64,000 nucleotides of DNA from an uncultured Pelagibacteraceae bacterium (GTDB taxonomy: Bacteria; Pseudomonadota; Alphaproteobacteria; Pelagibacterales; Pelagibacteraceae). The position numbers were made by a program, and so were the translations under genes. Positions 32,916 to 41,949 of this stretch are shown one piece after another. Every line of letters starts with the position of its first letter. Within the stretch, counting starts at the first letter, position 1. The stretch spans positions 46,001 to 110,000 of the forward strand of contig CACIDN010000001.1 in the NCBI GenBank assembly GCA_902585415.1, in the 5' to 3' direction. The notes below the pieces were generated by a model. That model did not search any database, was not told the DNA's origin, and worked only from the letters and a program-made list of their open reading frames with translations.

Positions 32916-34247
32916 TTAGATTAAAGTGTATTTTGATCCAATTTTTTTTAGTAATTTCAAGAAAGAAGGGAAAGAACTTTTATACGAGTCTACATCATGG
33001 ATTATCCATTTACCCCCAAAACATAATGCAGCTATTACAGAGGTCATAAAAATTCTGTGATCTTTATAAAAATTTTTTACAGTTATATCATTTTCAATAG
33101 ACAATTTAGGGTTTCCAAATATCTTTAACGAACCATTTTTTTGAATAGTTTTTACACCCATTTTATTTAATATTTTAGAACCTAATTTAAGTCTTGGACT
33201 TTCTTTTTTATTCAATTCATTTAAATTTGTGAAATTAGATACTCCAGATGCTTTAGATGCTAATAAAAAAATGATCAAAAATTCGTCTATTGCATTACTA
33301 TTCAAACTTGATGGACAGTCGATAGCTTTCAATTTACTTTGGCTTTTTACAAAAACATCCCCAATCGCTTCTCCGTGTTTAATTCTTTTATTCAATATTT
33401 TAATCTTAGCACCCATTTTATTAGCTATTTTTATAAAACCAATTCTTGATGGGTTAATGTTTACATCTTTTATTTTTAATTTTGAATTACTTGACAATAA
33501 AGTAATGACTATAAAAAAAGCGCTTGAGCTAATGTCGCCAGGTATATTATATTTAAACGATTTAAATTGACATTCACCTTTTATTTTGATGGTGTCAAAG
33601 TTTTTATTTCTAATAATATTAATTGGTAATTTTAAATATTTAAAAAACTTTTCAGTGTGATCTCTGGATTTTTTAGCTTTAATAATGGTCGTGCCTGGTG
33701 AATTTAACGCAGCCAACATTACCGAACTCTTACATTGCGCAGACCCTTTTTGTTCAAAATAATTTATTGGTCTAACGTATTCTGAGCCTAATATTTTTAA
33801 AGGAAGTTTTGCACTACCATTGTTATAAAAACTTGCACCAAACTCACGTAAGGGTAAAGTTACCCTTTGAAAATCTCTTCGAGATAAACTTTTATCACCT
33901 ATAATCTTAATTAGGTTAGGAGTTTTAATTAATAATCCTAACAACAGTCTTGCGAAAGTTCCTGAATTACCTGCATTTATAATTATATTTTTTTTAAAAT
34001 CAAAACTGTTTAAACCTTTGCCATAAATGCTACATGATTTCCCTTTAATTAATATTTTTACTCCAAGTTTACGAAGTCCTAGAATAGTGCTTATTATGTC
34101 ATCTGATTTAGGAAGATTATCTATTTTACATATTCCATATGACTGAGATCCAATTAATAATGATCTAATTGATATGCTTTTGTCACCATCTACGGAGATT
34201 ACTTGATTAAAATTATTTATTTTATTTTCAACGACTATCTTTGCCAT
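32916..34247 (-). CDS. aroA: 3-phosphoshikimate 1-carboxyvinyltransferase (EPSP synthase)
   Basis: 443 residues. Motifs: VDGDKSISIRSLLIG (family DKSISHR), NAGNSGTFARLLLG, GDKSLSRRDFQRVTLPL, the PEP-site SRDHTEKFF, IPGDISSSAFF, NAIDEFLIIFLLASKASG and DHRIFMTSVIA. The KESDRL motif reads KESPRL and the KSISHR His is Arg, so it is divergent but keeps the key Lys, Asp and Glu residues. Shikimate pathway, feeding trpA/B/F and pheA. 5 bp after lptB in the chain order. Confidence 0.94.
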   Translation of the reverse strand: MAKIVVENKINNFNQVISVDGDKSISIRSLLIGSQSYGICKIDNLPKSDDIISTILGLRKLGVKILIKGKSCSIYGKGLNSFDFKKNIIINAGNSGTFARLLLGLLIKTPNLIKIIGDKSLSRRDFQRVTLPLREFGASFYNNGSAKLPLKILGSEYVRPINYFEQKGSAQCKSSVMLAALNSPGTTIIKAKKSRDHTEKFFKYLKLPINIIRNKNFDTIKIKGECQFKSFKYNIPGDISSSAFFIVITLLSSNSKLKIKDVNINPSRIGFIKIANKMGAKIKILNKRIKHGEAIGDVFVKSQSKLKAIDCPSSLNSNAIDEFLIIFLLASKASGVSNFTNLNELNKKESPRLKLGSKILNKMGVKTIQKNGSLKIFGNPKLSIENDITVKNFYKDHRIFMTSVIAALCFGGKWIIHDVDSYKSSFPSFLKLLKKIGSKYTLI

Positions 34248-34252
34248 CTAAT

Positions 34253-35029
34253 TTAATTAAATTTAAAAGAATCTCCAAAGTAAGCTAACTTCGCATTTTG
34301 ATTTTTAACTAACTCTGATGGCGAACCTTTTGCTATAACTTTTCCATCTGACAGAACCATTGCAACGTCTACGCAAGTTAGTAGGTCTCTTGCTTGGTGA
34401 TCACATATGCAAATGGTTATCTTATTTTCAAACTGCAAGTTAACTATAATTTGTTGAAGCATTTTTATGGTCATTACATCTAAAGCAGCAAAACATTCAT
34501 CTAATAGAAGCAATTCAGGTTCTCCCAATAAAGCCATTGCAATCACCAATTTTTTTTTTTGCCCACCAGATAAAAATCTAGCTTTAATATCTGTGATTTG
34601 ATTTAACTCAAACTTAGATACTAAGTAATTAATTTTTTCAGCCCTTTTTCTGTGGTCATCAACTAAAACTTCTGCAACAGCATTTAAATTTTCAAGTAAA
34701 GTTAGGTCGTAAAAATAACCACCATACTGTGGAACATATCCAATTTTAAATTTTGATGTTCTTAAATAAATTGGATATTCATTTACTTCCTCATTGTTGA
34801 TAAAAATTTGACCATCGTCTGGTTTAATTAAACCAGTAATTAAATTAAATATAGTAGATTTACCAACACCATTTGGACCCAACATTCCAAATATTTCACC
34901 TTCATTAATATCAAAGCTTATATTTTCTAGTATTTGTCTTTTTTTAAATGATAAGCTAATATTTTTTAAGCTTAATATACTTTTTTTATTTTTAAAACTT
35001 TTAATACGAAATTTTTTAATTATTCCCAT
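34253..35029 (-). CDS. lptB: LPS export ABC transporter ATPase
   Basis: 258 residues. Walker A GPNGVGKST, Q-loop YVPQYGGYF, signature LSGGQKKKL, Walker B LLLLDECFAALD (usual DEPFAGVD), H-loop ICDHQARDLL. The last, DHQARDLL, with the LptB-like C-terminus GKVIAKGSPSELVKN, and the overlap with lptC make this LptB. It powers LPS extraction with LptFG. A basic N-terminal extension of about 17 residues precedes the normal start. Confidence 0.92.
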   Translation of the reverse strand: MGIIKKFRIKSFKNKKSILSLKNISLSFKKRQILENISFDINEGEIFGMLGPNGVGKSTIFNLITGLIKPDDGQIFINNEEVNEYPIYLRTSKFKIGYVPQYGGYFYDLTLLENLNAVAEVLVDDHRKRAEKINYLVSKFELNQITDIKARFLSGGQKKKLVIAMALLGEPELLLLDECFAALDVMTIKMLQQIIVNLQFENKITICICDHQARDLLTCVDVAMVLSDGKVIAKGSPSELVKNQNAKLAYFGDSFKFN

Positions 35030-35618
35030 TATTAATTACACTTTTAACCAAAATATTCTTATTTTTATCATCCATCAGGAACTTTGTACTCATATTCAAA
35101 AAATCAAAAAATATTATATCTGCTATTAATTCACTATTTCTATTTTTATAAACAACTTGATTATATAATTTTGCTTGCTGATTTTCGAAAGATAATTCTA
35201 AATTTTCTGAGTCTATAGAATGGTAAATATATTTCATTTTAACTGAACCTTGAAAAAAAGTATCAAAGTTTTCATTATTATACTTTGCTTTTTTTGATGA
35301 AATATAAATCTTTTCTCCATTAATAAGACTAATTTCAGCAGTTACATTATTCATAATTATAACATTTTTATCTTCCGAAGTGATTTCACCTTCTTTTGAC
35401 TCAATTTTGTATTTATTACCTTTTCTGTCAACAGATGAATATACTAAATCACTTATAAGGTCCTTTGAAGTTTTAGGTAAGCTTTTTTCTATTTTCTTGA
35501 TATTATTAGTATTTTTAATTTCCTCGACAGAAACTCTAAAATAATTAAAGTAAATGTAACTTATTAAAAATAGTACAACTAATAAAATCGCGTATTGAAT
35601 TAAACCTTTTTTGTCCAT
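35016..35618 (-). CDS. lptC: LPS export protein LptC
   Basis: 200 residues: a single N-terminal anchor (GLIQYAILLVVLFLISYIYFNYF) and a periplasmic beta-jellyroll with repeating segments such as GKIYISSKK-like YISSKKAKYNNENFDTFFQGSVKMKY and YKNRNSELIADII. This matches LptC/DUF1239 by size and context. Overlaps lptB by 14 bp and starts next to kdsD by one base. The lptA gene usually found between lptC and lptB is missing. Confidence 0.85.
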   Translation of the reverse strand: MDKKGLIQYAILLVVLFLISYIYFNYFRVSVEEIKNTNNIKKIEKSLPKTSKDLISDLVYSSVDRKGNKYKIESKEGEITSEDKNVIIMNNVTAEISLINGEKIYISSKKAKYNNENFDTFFQGSVKMKYIYHSIDSENLELSFENQQAKLYNQVVYKNRNSELIADIIFFDFLNMSTKFLMDDKNKNILVKSVINNGNN

Positions 35619-36598
35619 TATTGAATATTATTTTCAAGTAAATTGTGAATATGTACAACACCAATGGTCCTATTTTTGTTGGTATCTTTATGAACACATA
35701 GTGAAGTAATTCTTTTAGCGTTCATTAATGATAATGCTTTCGCAGCCAAGGTATCTTTGTTGACACTTATTGGATTTCTAGTCATTACTGTTTTAACTTT
35801 GAGATTATCTAGGTTACCCACTTTTTCATTTGTCCTTCTAATTTGCCCGTCAGTTATTATTCCACTAGTTTTTTTTAAGTTATTTTGCACAACCAATATG
35901 CCTAAATTTTTTTTTGTTATTATTCTAAGAGCTTTTTGCATATTCACGTTCTCGTTTATAAAAGGTATTTTTTTACCCTTTAGCATCAAATCTTCAACTG
36001 TTTTTAATTTTGCTCCAAGACTACCAGAGGGATGAAATTTTTTAAATTCTTTTTCACCAAATTTTTTTTGTTTCATTGTAGATATGGCAATTGCATCTCC
36101 AATAGCTAGTTGCATTATGGTTGACGATGTTGGAACAATATTCCCTGGTCCAGCTTCTTTAACTTCTGGCAGTAAAATTTTAATATCTGAGTTTCTATAC
36201 AATAATGAATTTTTCTTTGACACTATACCTACTAAAGTTATATTTTTATTTCTATTAGTATACTGAATTATATTTTTTAATTCAGCGGACTCTCCACTAT
36301 TACTTAATAATATTACAACATCGTATGAACTTATTTGACCTAAGTCTCCGTGAGAGCATGAGCTAGCATCCACAAAAAATGAGGGGGTTCCTACTGAAGA
36401 AAGAGTCGATGATATTTTTTTTGCAATTATTCCTGATTTACCAACACCTGAAAGTATTACTTTTCCTTTTTTACAATTTAATATTAAGTCTATTACTTCT
36501 TTAAAATTTTTATCAATCGATGATTTTAATTTTTGTAGTGATTTGATTTCCTCGTTTATTACATTCTTTGCAATTTTTTTGAATTTATTTTCTACCAT
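35618..36598 (-). CDS. kdsD: D-arabinose 5-phosphate isomerase
   Basis: 326 residues from ATG 36598 (MVENKFKKIAKN), which overlaps the rnd stop as TAATG; the ORF-track start 12 bp upstream is less likely. SIS domain: VILSGVGKSGIIAKKISSTLSSVGTPSFFVDASSCSHGDLG, VILLSNSGES, and PTSSTIMQLAIGDAIA. Two C-terminal CBS repeats from about residue 205. It makes arabinose 5-phosphate for Kdo; kdsB at 42.6 kb acts later in the same pathway. Confidence 0.93.
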   Translation of the reverse strand: MVENKFKKIAKNVINEEIKSLQKLKSSIDKNFKEVIDLILNCKKGKVILSGVGKSGIIAKKISSTLSSVGTPSFFVDASSCSHGDLGQISSYDVVILLSNSGESAELKNIIQYTNRNKNITLVGIVSKKNSLLYRNSDIKILLPEVKEAGPGNIVPTSSTIMQLAIGDAIAISTMKQKKFGEKEFKKFHPSGSLGAKLKTVEDLMLKGKKIPFINENVNMQKALRIITKKNLGILVVQNNLKKTSGIITDGQIRRTNEKVGNLDNLKVKTVMTRNPISVNKDTLAAKALSLMNAKRITSLCVHKDTNKNRTIGVVHIHNLLENNIQ

Positions 36599-37203
36599 TA
36601 ATGTGACCAAATATCGTCAGTAATATAATTGAAGTCTAATTTTACCCTTGTACCTAAAAATTTTAAACATTCTTTATACAGTTCTAATCTATTTTCTCTT
36701 TTTAGCATATTATTTAACAATTCATTTATTTTATGTAAATATATTACATCGTTCGCACAATACTTAATTTGTGCGTTAGAGAGCTCCCCACCAAAATCTG
36801 ATGTCTGTTGTTGTTTGCTTATATCTACACCAATAAACTCTTTAATTAAATCCTTCAATCCGTGCTTGTCTGTGTATTTTCTAATTATTTTAGATTGTAA
36901 TTTTGTATCCTCAATATTAACAACGTCAATTTGTAAATATTTTTTTATGAATAATAAATCAGCTCTCGCATAATGAAATATTTTTATGGTTGTGTTATTA
37001 GACAAAACTTTTTTTAGGTTTGGCGCTTCATATTTTGATCTATCTAATTGGACAATGTGTGCATCAGATTTACCAGAGGATATTTGAACTAGACACAACT
37101 TATCTCTTAAAAAGTTTAGACCTAAAAATTCACAATCTATTGCAATCTTGTTGCCAAATTCTAAATCTTTTGGTAAATCATTTTTGTGAAGCTTGATATC
37201 CAT
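36598..37203 (-). CDS. rnd: Ribonuclease D-type 3'-5' exonuclease (exonuclease domain only)
   Basis: 201 residues. DEDDy motifs: AIDCEFLGLNF, IFHYARADLLFI, and NDVIYLHKINELL with the final Tyr region QIKYCANDVIYL. It lacks the HRDC domains of E. coli RNase D, as is usual for the alphaproteobacterial short form. Trims tRNA or other RNA 3' ends. First gene of a 13-gene minus-strand chain that ends at folC. Confidence 0.87.
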   Translation of the reverse strand: MDIKLHKNDLPKDLEFGNKIAIDCEFLGLNFLRDKLCLVQISSGKSDAHIVQLDRSKYEAPNLKKVLSNNTTIKIFHYARADLLFIKKYLQIDVVNIEDTKLQSKIIRKYTDKHGLKDLIKEFIGVDISKQQQTSDFGGELSNAQIKYCANDVIYLHKINELLNNMLKRENRLELYKECLKFLGTRVKLDFNYITDDIWSH

Positions 37204-37230
37204 AATTTTTACTAATACTTAAATATATAT

Positions 37231-38187
37231 ATGAAACCAAAAAATTGTCTAATTTTTGGCTCAAGTGGTCAAATTGGTCGAACGTTGATAAGAAAGCTCA
37301 CCCAGAAAAATTTAAAAGTTACTGCAGTCACAAGAAATTTACATCAAAAGGGTTATATATTAAAAACACAAGCAAATCCAGGATATTTAGATATTGTAGA
37401 AACAAATATATTCGATCTAAACAAAATTGATTTGTTAATAAAAAAAGCAGATGTATGTATAAATTTAGTTGGAATATTATTTGAGAAAGGTTCAAACAAT
37501 TTTACCAATATACATGAAAAATTCCCTAGCATGATTTCCAATCTTTGTGAAAAGCATAAAATTAGTAAATTTATTCACCTTTCAGCACTAGGTATTGAAA
37601 ATGCAAAAGACTCAAAATACGCTGCAAGTAAAATAAAAGGTGAAATTGAAGTTCGTAAACACTTTAAGAATGCTATTATTTTAAAACCATCCATTATCTA
37701 TTCTGTAGACGACAATTTTACAACTATGTTAATGAGTTTACTAAATTTGTCACCAATTTTCCCGTTGTATTATGGAGGTAAAACCAAATTTATGCCTTTG
37801 CATTGTGTGGATATATGTAATTTGATTTTTGACTTAATTGAAAGTGATGTAGAAGAAAAAACTATTGAATGCATTGGGCCAGAGGTATTTACTTTTAAAC
37901 AAATTATCGAAAAATTATTAAAATTAATAGAAAAAAAAAGATTTTTTGTACCTTTACCATTGTTTGTTGCAAATACAATGGCATTTTTTTTTCAACTTTT
38001 ACCCAAACCTTTGATTACAAAAGATCAAATAAAACTACTTTATTATGATAATATTCCATCAGGAAAATACAAAACAAACTTTGAAATTGGTAAAAAATTT
38101 GAACTTAATTTTGAAAAAGAAGTTGAAAAATATTGCTATATGTGGAAACAATCAGGCGAATATTCAAGAAAAAAACGAAAATTATGA
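37231..38187 (+). CDS. NDUFA9-like NAD(P)-binding protein (complex I-associated)
   Basis: 318 residues. An N-terminal Rossmann motif IFGSSGQIGRTLIRKL, then ADVCINLVGILFEKGSNNFTNIH, FIHLSALGI (family S-x-x-G), SKIKGEIEVRKHFKNAIILKPSIIY and MPLHCVDICNLI. This pattern is that of the NDUFA9 group of short-chain dehydrogenase-like proteins, the alphaproteobacterial homologue of a mitochondrial complex I accessory subunit; role in bacteria unclear. Only 27 bp from divergent rnd. Ends overlap the SHOCT gene as ATGA. Confidence 0.85.
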   Translation: MKPKNCLIFGSSGQIGRTLIRKLTQKNLKVTAVTRNLHQKGYILKTQANPGYLDIVETNIFDLNKIDLLIKKADVCINLVGILFEKGSNNFTNIHEKFPSMISNLCEKHKISKFIHLSALGIENAKDSKYAASKIKGEIEVRKHFKNAIILKPSIIYSVDDNFTTMLMSLLNLSPIFPLYYGGKTKFMPLHCVDICNLIFDLIESDVEEKTIECIGPEVFTFKQIIEKLLKLIEKKRFFVPLPLFVANTMAFFFQLLPKPLITKDQIKLLYYDNIPSGKYKTNFEIGKKFELNFEKEVEKYCYMWKQSGEYSRKKRKL

Positions 38188-38441
38188 TTAGTTGGATTAT
38201 ATACATCTTGGTAACTTTTATACTTTTTTTTGTGTTATTTATAGCTTCTCAGGGAATCAATAGAGGCATAAAGGCAAAAAATCTAAATAATAAAAACCAT
38301 GATGATCCAAAGAGCAACAATCAAAATCTATCAGGTAAAATAAGTATTACCAACGAATTAACCAAACTCAATAAATTACATAGTGACGGTGTGTTAAATA
38401 AAAAACAATTTGAGGCAGCTAAAAAAAAAATATTAGGCTGA
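38184..38441 (+). CDS. Single-span membrane protein with SHOCT domain
   Basis: 85 residues from ATG 38184, which overlaps the preceding stop (ATGA); the ORF-track start at 38133 is inside the upstream gene. One N-terminal helix (WIIYILVTFILFFVLFIAS), a polar linker, and the C-terminal SHOCT helix-turn ELTKLNKLHSDGVLNKKQFEAAKKKIL. SHOCT domains are short oligomerisation or regulatory helices. Converges with gcrA and overlaps it by 9 bp. Confidence 0.78.
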   Translation: MISWIIYILVTFILFFVLFIASQGINRGIKAKNLNNKNHDDPKSNNQNLSGKISITNELTKLNKLHSDGVLNKKQFEAAKKKILG

Positions 38442-38921
38442 CTTAATTTTTTTTTGTATAAACTTTGGGACCTCGGTGTCTTTTTCAATTACGTCTTCTT
38501 TTTTATTTTTAGGCTGAAATGCGTATAAAAGATGAAGCTTGCAATAGGAAAAATCTTTTAAAGAAGTTCTTCCGCAAAAATAGAAATTTTTTTCATCTGG
38601 ATGTCCAATTGGCCATTTACAAGAATTTTCATCCAACTCCTCAAGTTGTTTGGGATTTTCTGGTTCAAAATCTTTTTCTATGATCAGTGATTTAAATTTT
38701 CCTCTTTTAGTCCTTCTTGTATTTGAATTTTTTAATTTATTTGTTTGTTTACAATTTGAGATTTTTTTTGTTATAATTTTCCCTGATAAATTTAGTCTGT
38801 GAGCTTTTCCTATTACAGCATTTCTACTAACACCACCTAATATCCCTGCAATTTGGCTTGCTGTATTGCCTTTACCCCAAAGTGCTTTTAATTTTGCGAC
38901 CTTTTCCTCAGTCCAACTCAT
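38433..38921 (-). CDS. gcrA: GcrA cell cycle regulator
   Basis: 162 residues. The N-terminal signature SWTEEKVAKLKALWGKGNTASQIAGILGGVSRNAVIGKAHRL (helix-turn-helix) is nearly invariant in GcrA. The C-terminal region with SCKWPIGHPDEKNFYFCGR and SYCKLHLLYAF is the RNA-polymerase-binding part. In Caulobacter GcrA works with sigma-70 and GANTC methylation to drive cell-cycle genes. Divergent from the ABC permease, with the gcrA-argD-argF order of alphaproteobacteria conserved. Confidence 0.93.
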   Translation of the reverse strand: MSWTEEKVAKLKALWGKGNTASQIAGILGGVSRNAVIGKAHRLNLSGKIITKKISNCKQTNKLKNSNTRRTKRGKFKSLIIEKDFEPENPKQLEELDENSCKWPIGHPDEKNFYFCGRTSLKDFSYCKLHLLYAFQPKNKKEDVIEKDTEVPKFIQKKIKSA

Positions 38922-39043
38922 TTGCTATATTTGGTTAATTTTCTTAATATATACACAATATATAGATAAAACGGATTTTATTGTATAACAAGTAAATTTT
39001 TTTATTTCTTAACAGGTTTAATGCAATATTAAGATTTATATCA

Positions 39044-39856
39044 ATGGTTGAATTAAATTCAAAATATAAAATTGGAAAGAGGCGGTTTGGGCTTGTAAAT
39101 TGGATTGGCTTCATATCTTTATATAAAAAGGAGACTTTACGTTTTTTAATTGTATCAGGTCAAACAATTTTGGGACCAGTTCTTACAGGAATTCTATTTT
39201 TAATTGTTTTATCTATCGCTTGGGGCGAGGATAGAGGAGAAGTTCTAGGTTTACCTTTCATAGAATTTTTAGCGCCAGGGCTTATATCAATGCAAGTAAT
39301 TCAACAATCTTTTTCTCATTCATCCTCTTCGCTGTTAGGTGGTAAAATGATGGGAAGCATTATAGATTTAATTGGAAGCCCTCTTTCGGCAGGAGAGGTT
39401 ACAATAGCTATCATTTTGGCTTCAGTAACTAGAGCATTTATAATTTGTGTTACGTCAATTTTTTGTTTTAACTTTTTTGTAGAAATAAGCATATTAAATT
39501 ATTATCAATTCTTTATTTTTTTGATCTTTTCCTCTTTTTTAATGGGAGCATTAGGTTTCATAGCTGGAATATGGGCTGATAGATACGATAATATGGCAAC
39601 TATTACTAATTTTATAATAATACCTTTATCTTTTTTATCAGGAACGTTTTATTCAATTGAAAGACTTCCAAATATATTAAAAGAAATGAGTTTTTATAAC
39701 CCTTTTTTTCATATGATTGATGGCTTAAGATATTCAATGATTGGTATTAGTGACGGCTCCACAATGTTTGGACTAATTTATCTATTATCTTTTAATTTAG
39801 TCTTGTGGTTGGTCGCTTATTATTTATATAAAATAGGATATAAAATAAAAACATGA
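39044..39856 (+). CDS. ABC-2 type transporter permease
   Basis: 270 residues with six helices. ABC-2 landmarks: GPVLTGILFLIVLSIAWG, FIEFLAPGLISMQVIQQSF, SPLSAGEVTIAIILAS, and the FSGxFY-like PLSFLSGTFYSIERLP with FYNPFFHMIDGLRYSM. Such NodJ-like permeases normally have an ATPase encoded nearby; none is adjacent here, so the ATPase must be elsewhere. The gene precedes argD by a 4 bp overlap. Substrate unknown. Confidence 0.85.
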   Translation: MVELNSKYKIGKRRFGLVNWIGFISLYKKETLRFLIVSGQTILGPVLTGILFLIVLSIAWGEDRGEVLGLPFIEFLAPGLISMQVIQQSFSHSSSSLLGGKMMGSIIDLIGSPLSAGEVTIAIILASVTRAFIICVTSIFCFNFFVEISILNYYQFFIFLIFSSFLMGALGFIAGIWADRYDNMATITNFIIIPLSFLSGTFYSIERLPNILKEMSFYNPFFHMIDGLRYSMIGISDGSTMFGLIYLLSFNLVLWLVAYYLYKIGYKIKT

Positions 39857-41019
39857 GTAATTTAGCAAAAAATTATAATAGAAAGAAAATTTCGTTTAAA
39901 TATGGAAAAGGTGCCTATTTATTTTCAACTAATAAAAAAAAATATCTTGATTTCGTACAAGGTATAGCTGTAAATTCTTTGGGTCATGCCCACCCTAAAC
40001 TTGTATCGACTATTAGAAATCAATCACAAAAACTTTGGCACGTTTCTAACGCTTTCCAAATTCCAGAAGGCGAAAAATTAGCTCAAAAGTTATGTAAAAA
40101 AACTTTTGCGGATTATGTTATATTTCAAAATAGTGGTGCAGAGGCAACAGAAGCATCAGTTAAAGTGGCGAGAAGATATTTTTATTCTATTGGAAAACCA
40201 AATAAAAACCGGATTTTGTGCATTAAAAACTCATTTCACGGAAGAACATTAGCTGCAATTTTTGCTAGTGGTTCAAAAAAAATGACAGAGGGATTTGGAC
40301 CAAAGATAGCCGGTTTTGATCACTTCAAATTTGGTGATCATGAATCTTTAAAGAATAAAATAAATAAAAATACTGCAGCGATAATGATTGAAACTATTAT
40401 GGGAGAGGGAGGAATTAAAGTAATTCCAGACTGGTGTTTAAGAGAACTTAGAAAGTTGTGTGATAAAAAAAAAATTTTATTAATTCTTGATGAAGTACAA
40501 TGTGGAGTAGCAAGATCAGGTGATTTTTTTGCGTTCGAAAAATCAAAAGTTAAACCTGATATAGTTCCTATTGCTAAAGGAATTGGGGGTGGTTTTCCAA
40601 TAGGCGCAGTATTAATGAACAAAAAAGTTGCGACTGGTATAATCCCAGGATCCCATGGTTCAACTTTTGGAGGAAATCCATTAGCCATGTCTGTAGGCAA
40701 TACTGTGATGGATATAGTTTCTAATAAAAAATTTTTAAAAAACGTAAAGAATTTATCGAGATATTTTTTTTTAAATTTGAATAAAATTAAACACAAATAT
40801 CCAAACATAATTAAAGATATAAGAGGCAAAGGGTTGTTAATTGGAATTCAACTCTATAAAGATCCGAATATATTTATAAAAAAATTAATGGATAAAAGAT
40901 TGTTAACTATACGAGCAGCGGAAAATATTATTAGAATTTTACCACCTTTAAATGTTAAGAAAAAAGAAATAGATATTTCCATTAAAATCATATCAAAAGT
41001 TTGCGAGAACTTTAAATAA
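39853..41019 (+). CDS. argD: Acetylornithine/succinyldiaminopimelate aminotransferase
   Basis: 388 residues, class III PLP aminotransferase. FVQGIAVNSLGHAHPKL, FQNSGAEATEASVKVARRYF, SFHGRTLAAIFASG, LILDEVQCGVARSG, the PLP lysine in PIAKGIGGGFPIGAVL, and HGSTFGGNPLAMSVG. Transaminates acetylornithine; in many bacteria it also serves the dapC step, which would complete the dapD-dapE route in this window (inference). argF follows directly with no gap. Confidence 0.95.
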   Translation: MSNLAKNYNRKKISFKYGKGAYLFSTNKKKYLDFVQGIAVNSLGHAHPKLVSTIRNQSQKLWHVSNAFQIPEGEKLAQKLCKKTFADYVIFQNSGAEATEASVKVARRYFYSIGKPNKNRILCIKNSFHGRTLAAIFASGSKKMTEGFGPKIAGFDHFKFGDHESLKNKINKNTAAIMIETIMGEGGIKVIPDWCLRELRKLCDKKKILLILDEVQCGVARSGDFFAFEKSKVKPDIVPIAKGIGGGFPIGAVLMNKKVATGIIPGSHGSTFGGNPLAMSVGNTVMDIVSNKKFLKNVKNLSRYFFLNLNKIKHKYPNIIKDIRGKGLLIGIQLYKDPNIFIKKLMDKRLLTIRAAENIIRILPPLNVKKKEIDISIKIISKVCENFK

Positions 41020-41949
41020 ATGAATCATTTTTTAAATTTAAAAGATATTAAAGTTTATGATTTAAGAAAAATATTGGCAGACGCAAAAAAAAGAAAAAAT
41101 TTGAGAAAAAAAATGAATACTTTAGAAATTGACAATGGATCACCCTTAAAAGATAAATTATTGATTCAAATGTTTGAAAAATCAAGTTTAAGAACTAGAC
41201 TGAGTTTTTATTTAGCAATTAAACAACTAGGAGGAGGCGCTGTGACACTTCGATCAAATGAACTTCATCTAGGGCATGGCGGTGAAAGTATCGAAGATAC
41301 TGCTAAAATCTTATCAACTTTTGGTGATGGTTTTATGTTTAGAACAGATAGTGATAAAAAAGTAGAAAAGTTTAAAACATATTTGTCAATTCCTTTAATA
41401 AATGGTTTAAGCCCGTCATCTCATCCAACTCAAGTTTTATCAGACATATTTACGGTTGAAGAGATAAAGAAAAAATCTATATCAAAATTAAAAATTTGTT
41501 GGATTGGTGATTCTAATAACGTGTTAAACAGCTTAATTGCTGCTTCTGTAAAATTTTCTTTTAAATTAAGTGTAGGGTGTCCAAAAAAATTTGGACCGAA
41601 AAAAGAAATTATGCACTGGGTAAAAAAAAATAAGAAAAAAGTATATATTTATAATGACCCAAAAAAAGCAGTGCATGGAGCGGATGTGATATTCTCTGAT
41701 AAAGTCATTTCTATAAACGATAAGGGAAATAAAAAATTAAAAATGAAAGAATTTAAAAAATTTAAAATTACTAACAAATTAATGAATTATGCTAACAAAA
41801 ATTGTATTTTTTTACATTGTTTGCCACGCGGTAATGAAGTTACAAATGAAGTTTTCTTAGGTAAAAAATCACATGTTTGGTTGCAAGCATCAAATAGAGT
41901 GCATGTGCAAAAAAGTATTTTATTGTATTGCTTTGGTAAATTAGGGTAA
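41020..41949 (+). CDS. argF: Ornithine carbamoyltransferase
   Basis: 309 residues. Carbamoyl-phosphate loop FEKSSLRTRLSF (family STRTR, here SLRTR), GHGGESIEDTAKIL, HPTQVLSDIF and the ornithine-site FLHCLPRGNEV. Makes citrulline. Its stop and that of the convergent cytochrome gene share TTAGGGTAA, a 9 bp overlap. Family is secure; the STRT to SLRT change is worth noting because the Thr normally contacts phosphate. Confidence 0.94.
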   Translation: MNHFLNLKDIKVYDLRKILADAKKRKNLRKKMNTLEIDNGSPLKDKLLIQMFEKSSLRTRLSFYLAIKQLGGGAVTLRSNELHLGHGGESIEDTAKILSTFGDGFMFRTDSDKKVEKFKTYLSIPLINGLSPSSHPTQVLSDIFTVEEIKKKSISKLKICWIGDSNNVLNSLIAASVKFSFKLSVGCPKKFGPKKEIMHWVKKNKKKVYIYNDPKKAVHGADVIFSDKVISINDKGNKKLKMKEFKKFKITNKLMNYANKNCIFLHCLPRGNEVTNEVFLGKKSHVWLQASNRVHVQKSILLYCFGKLG

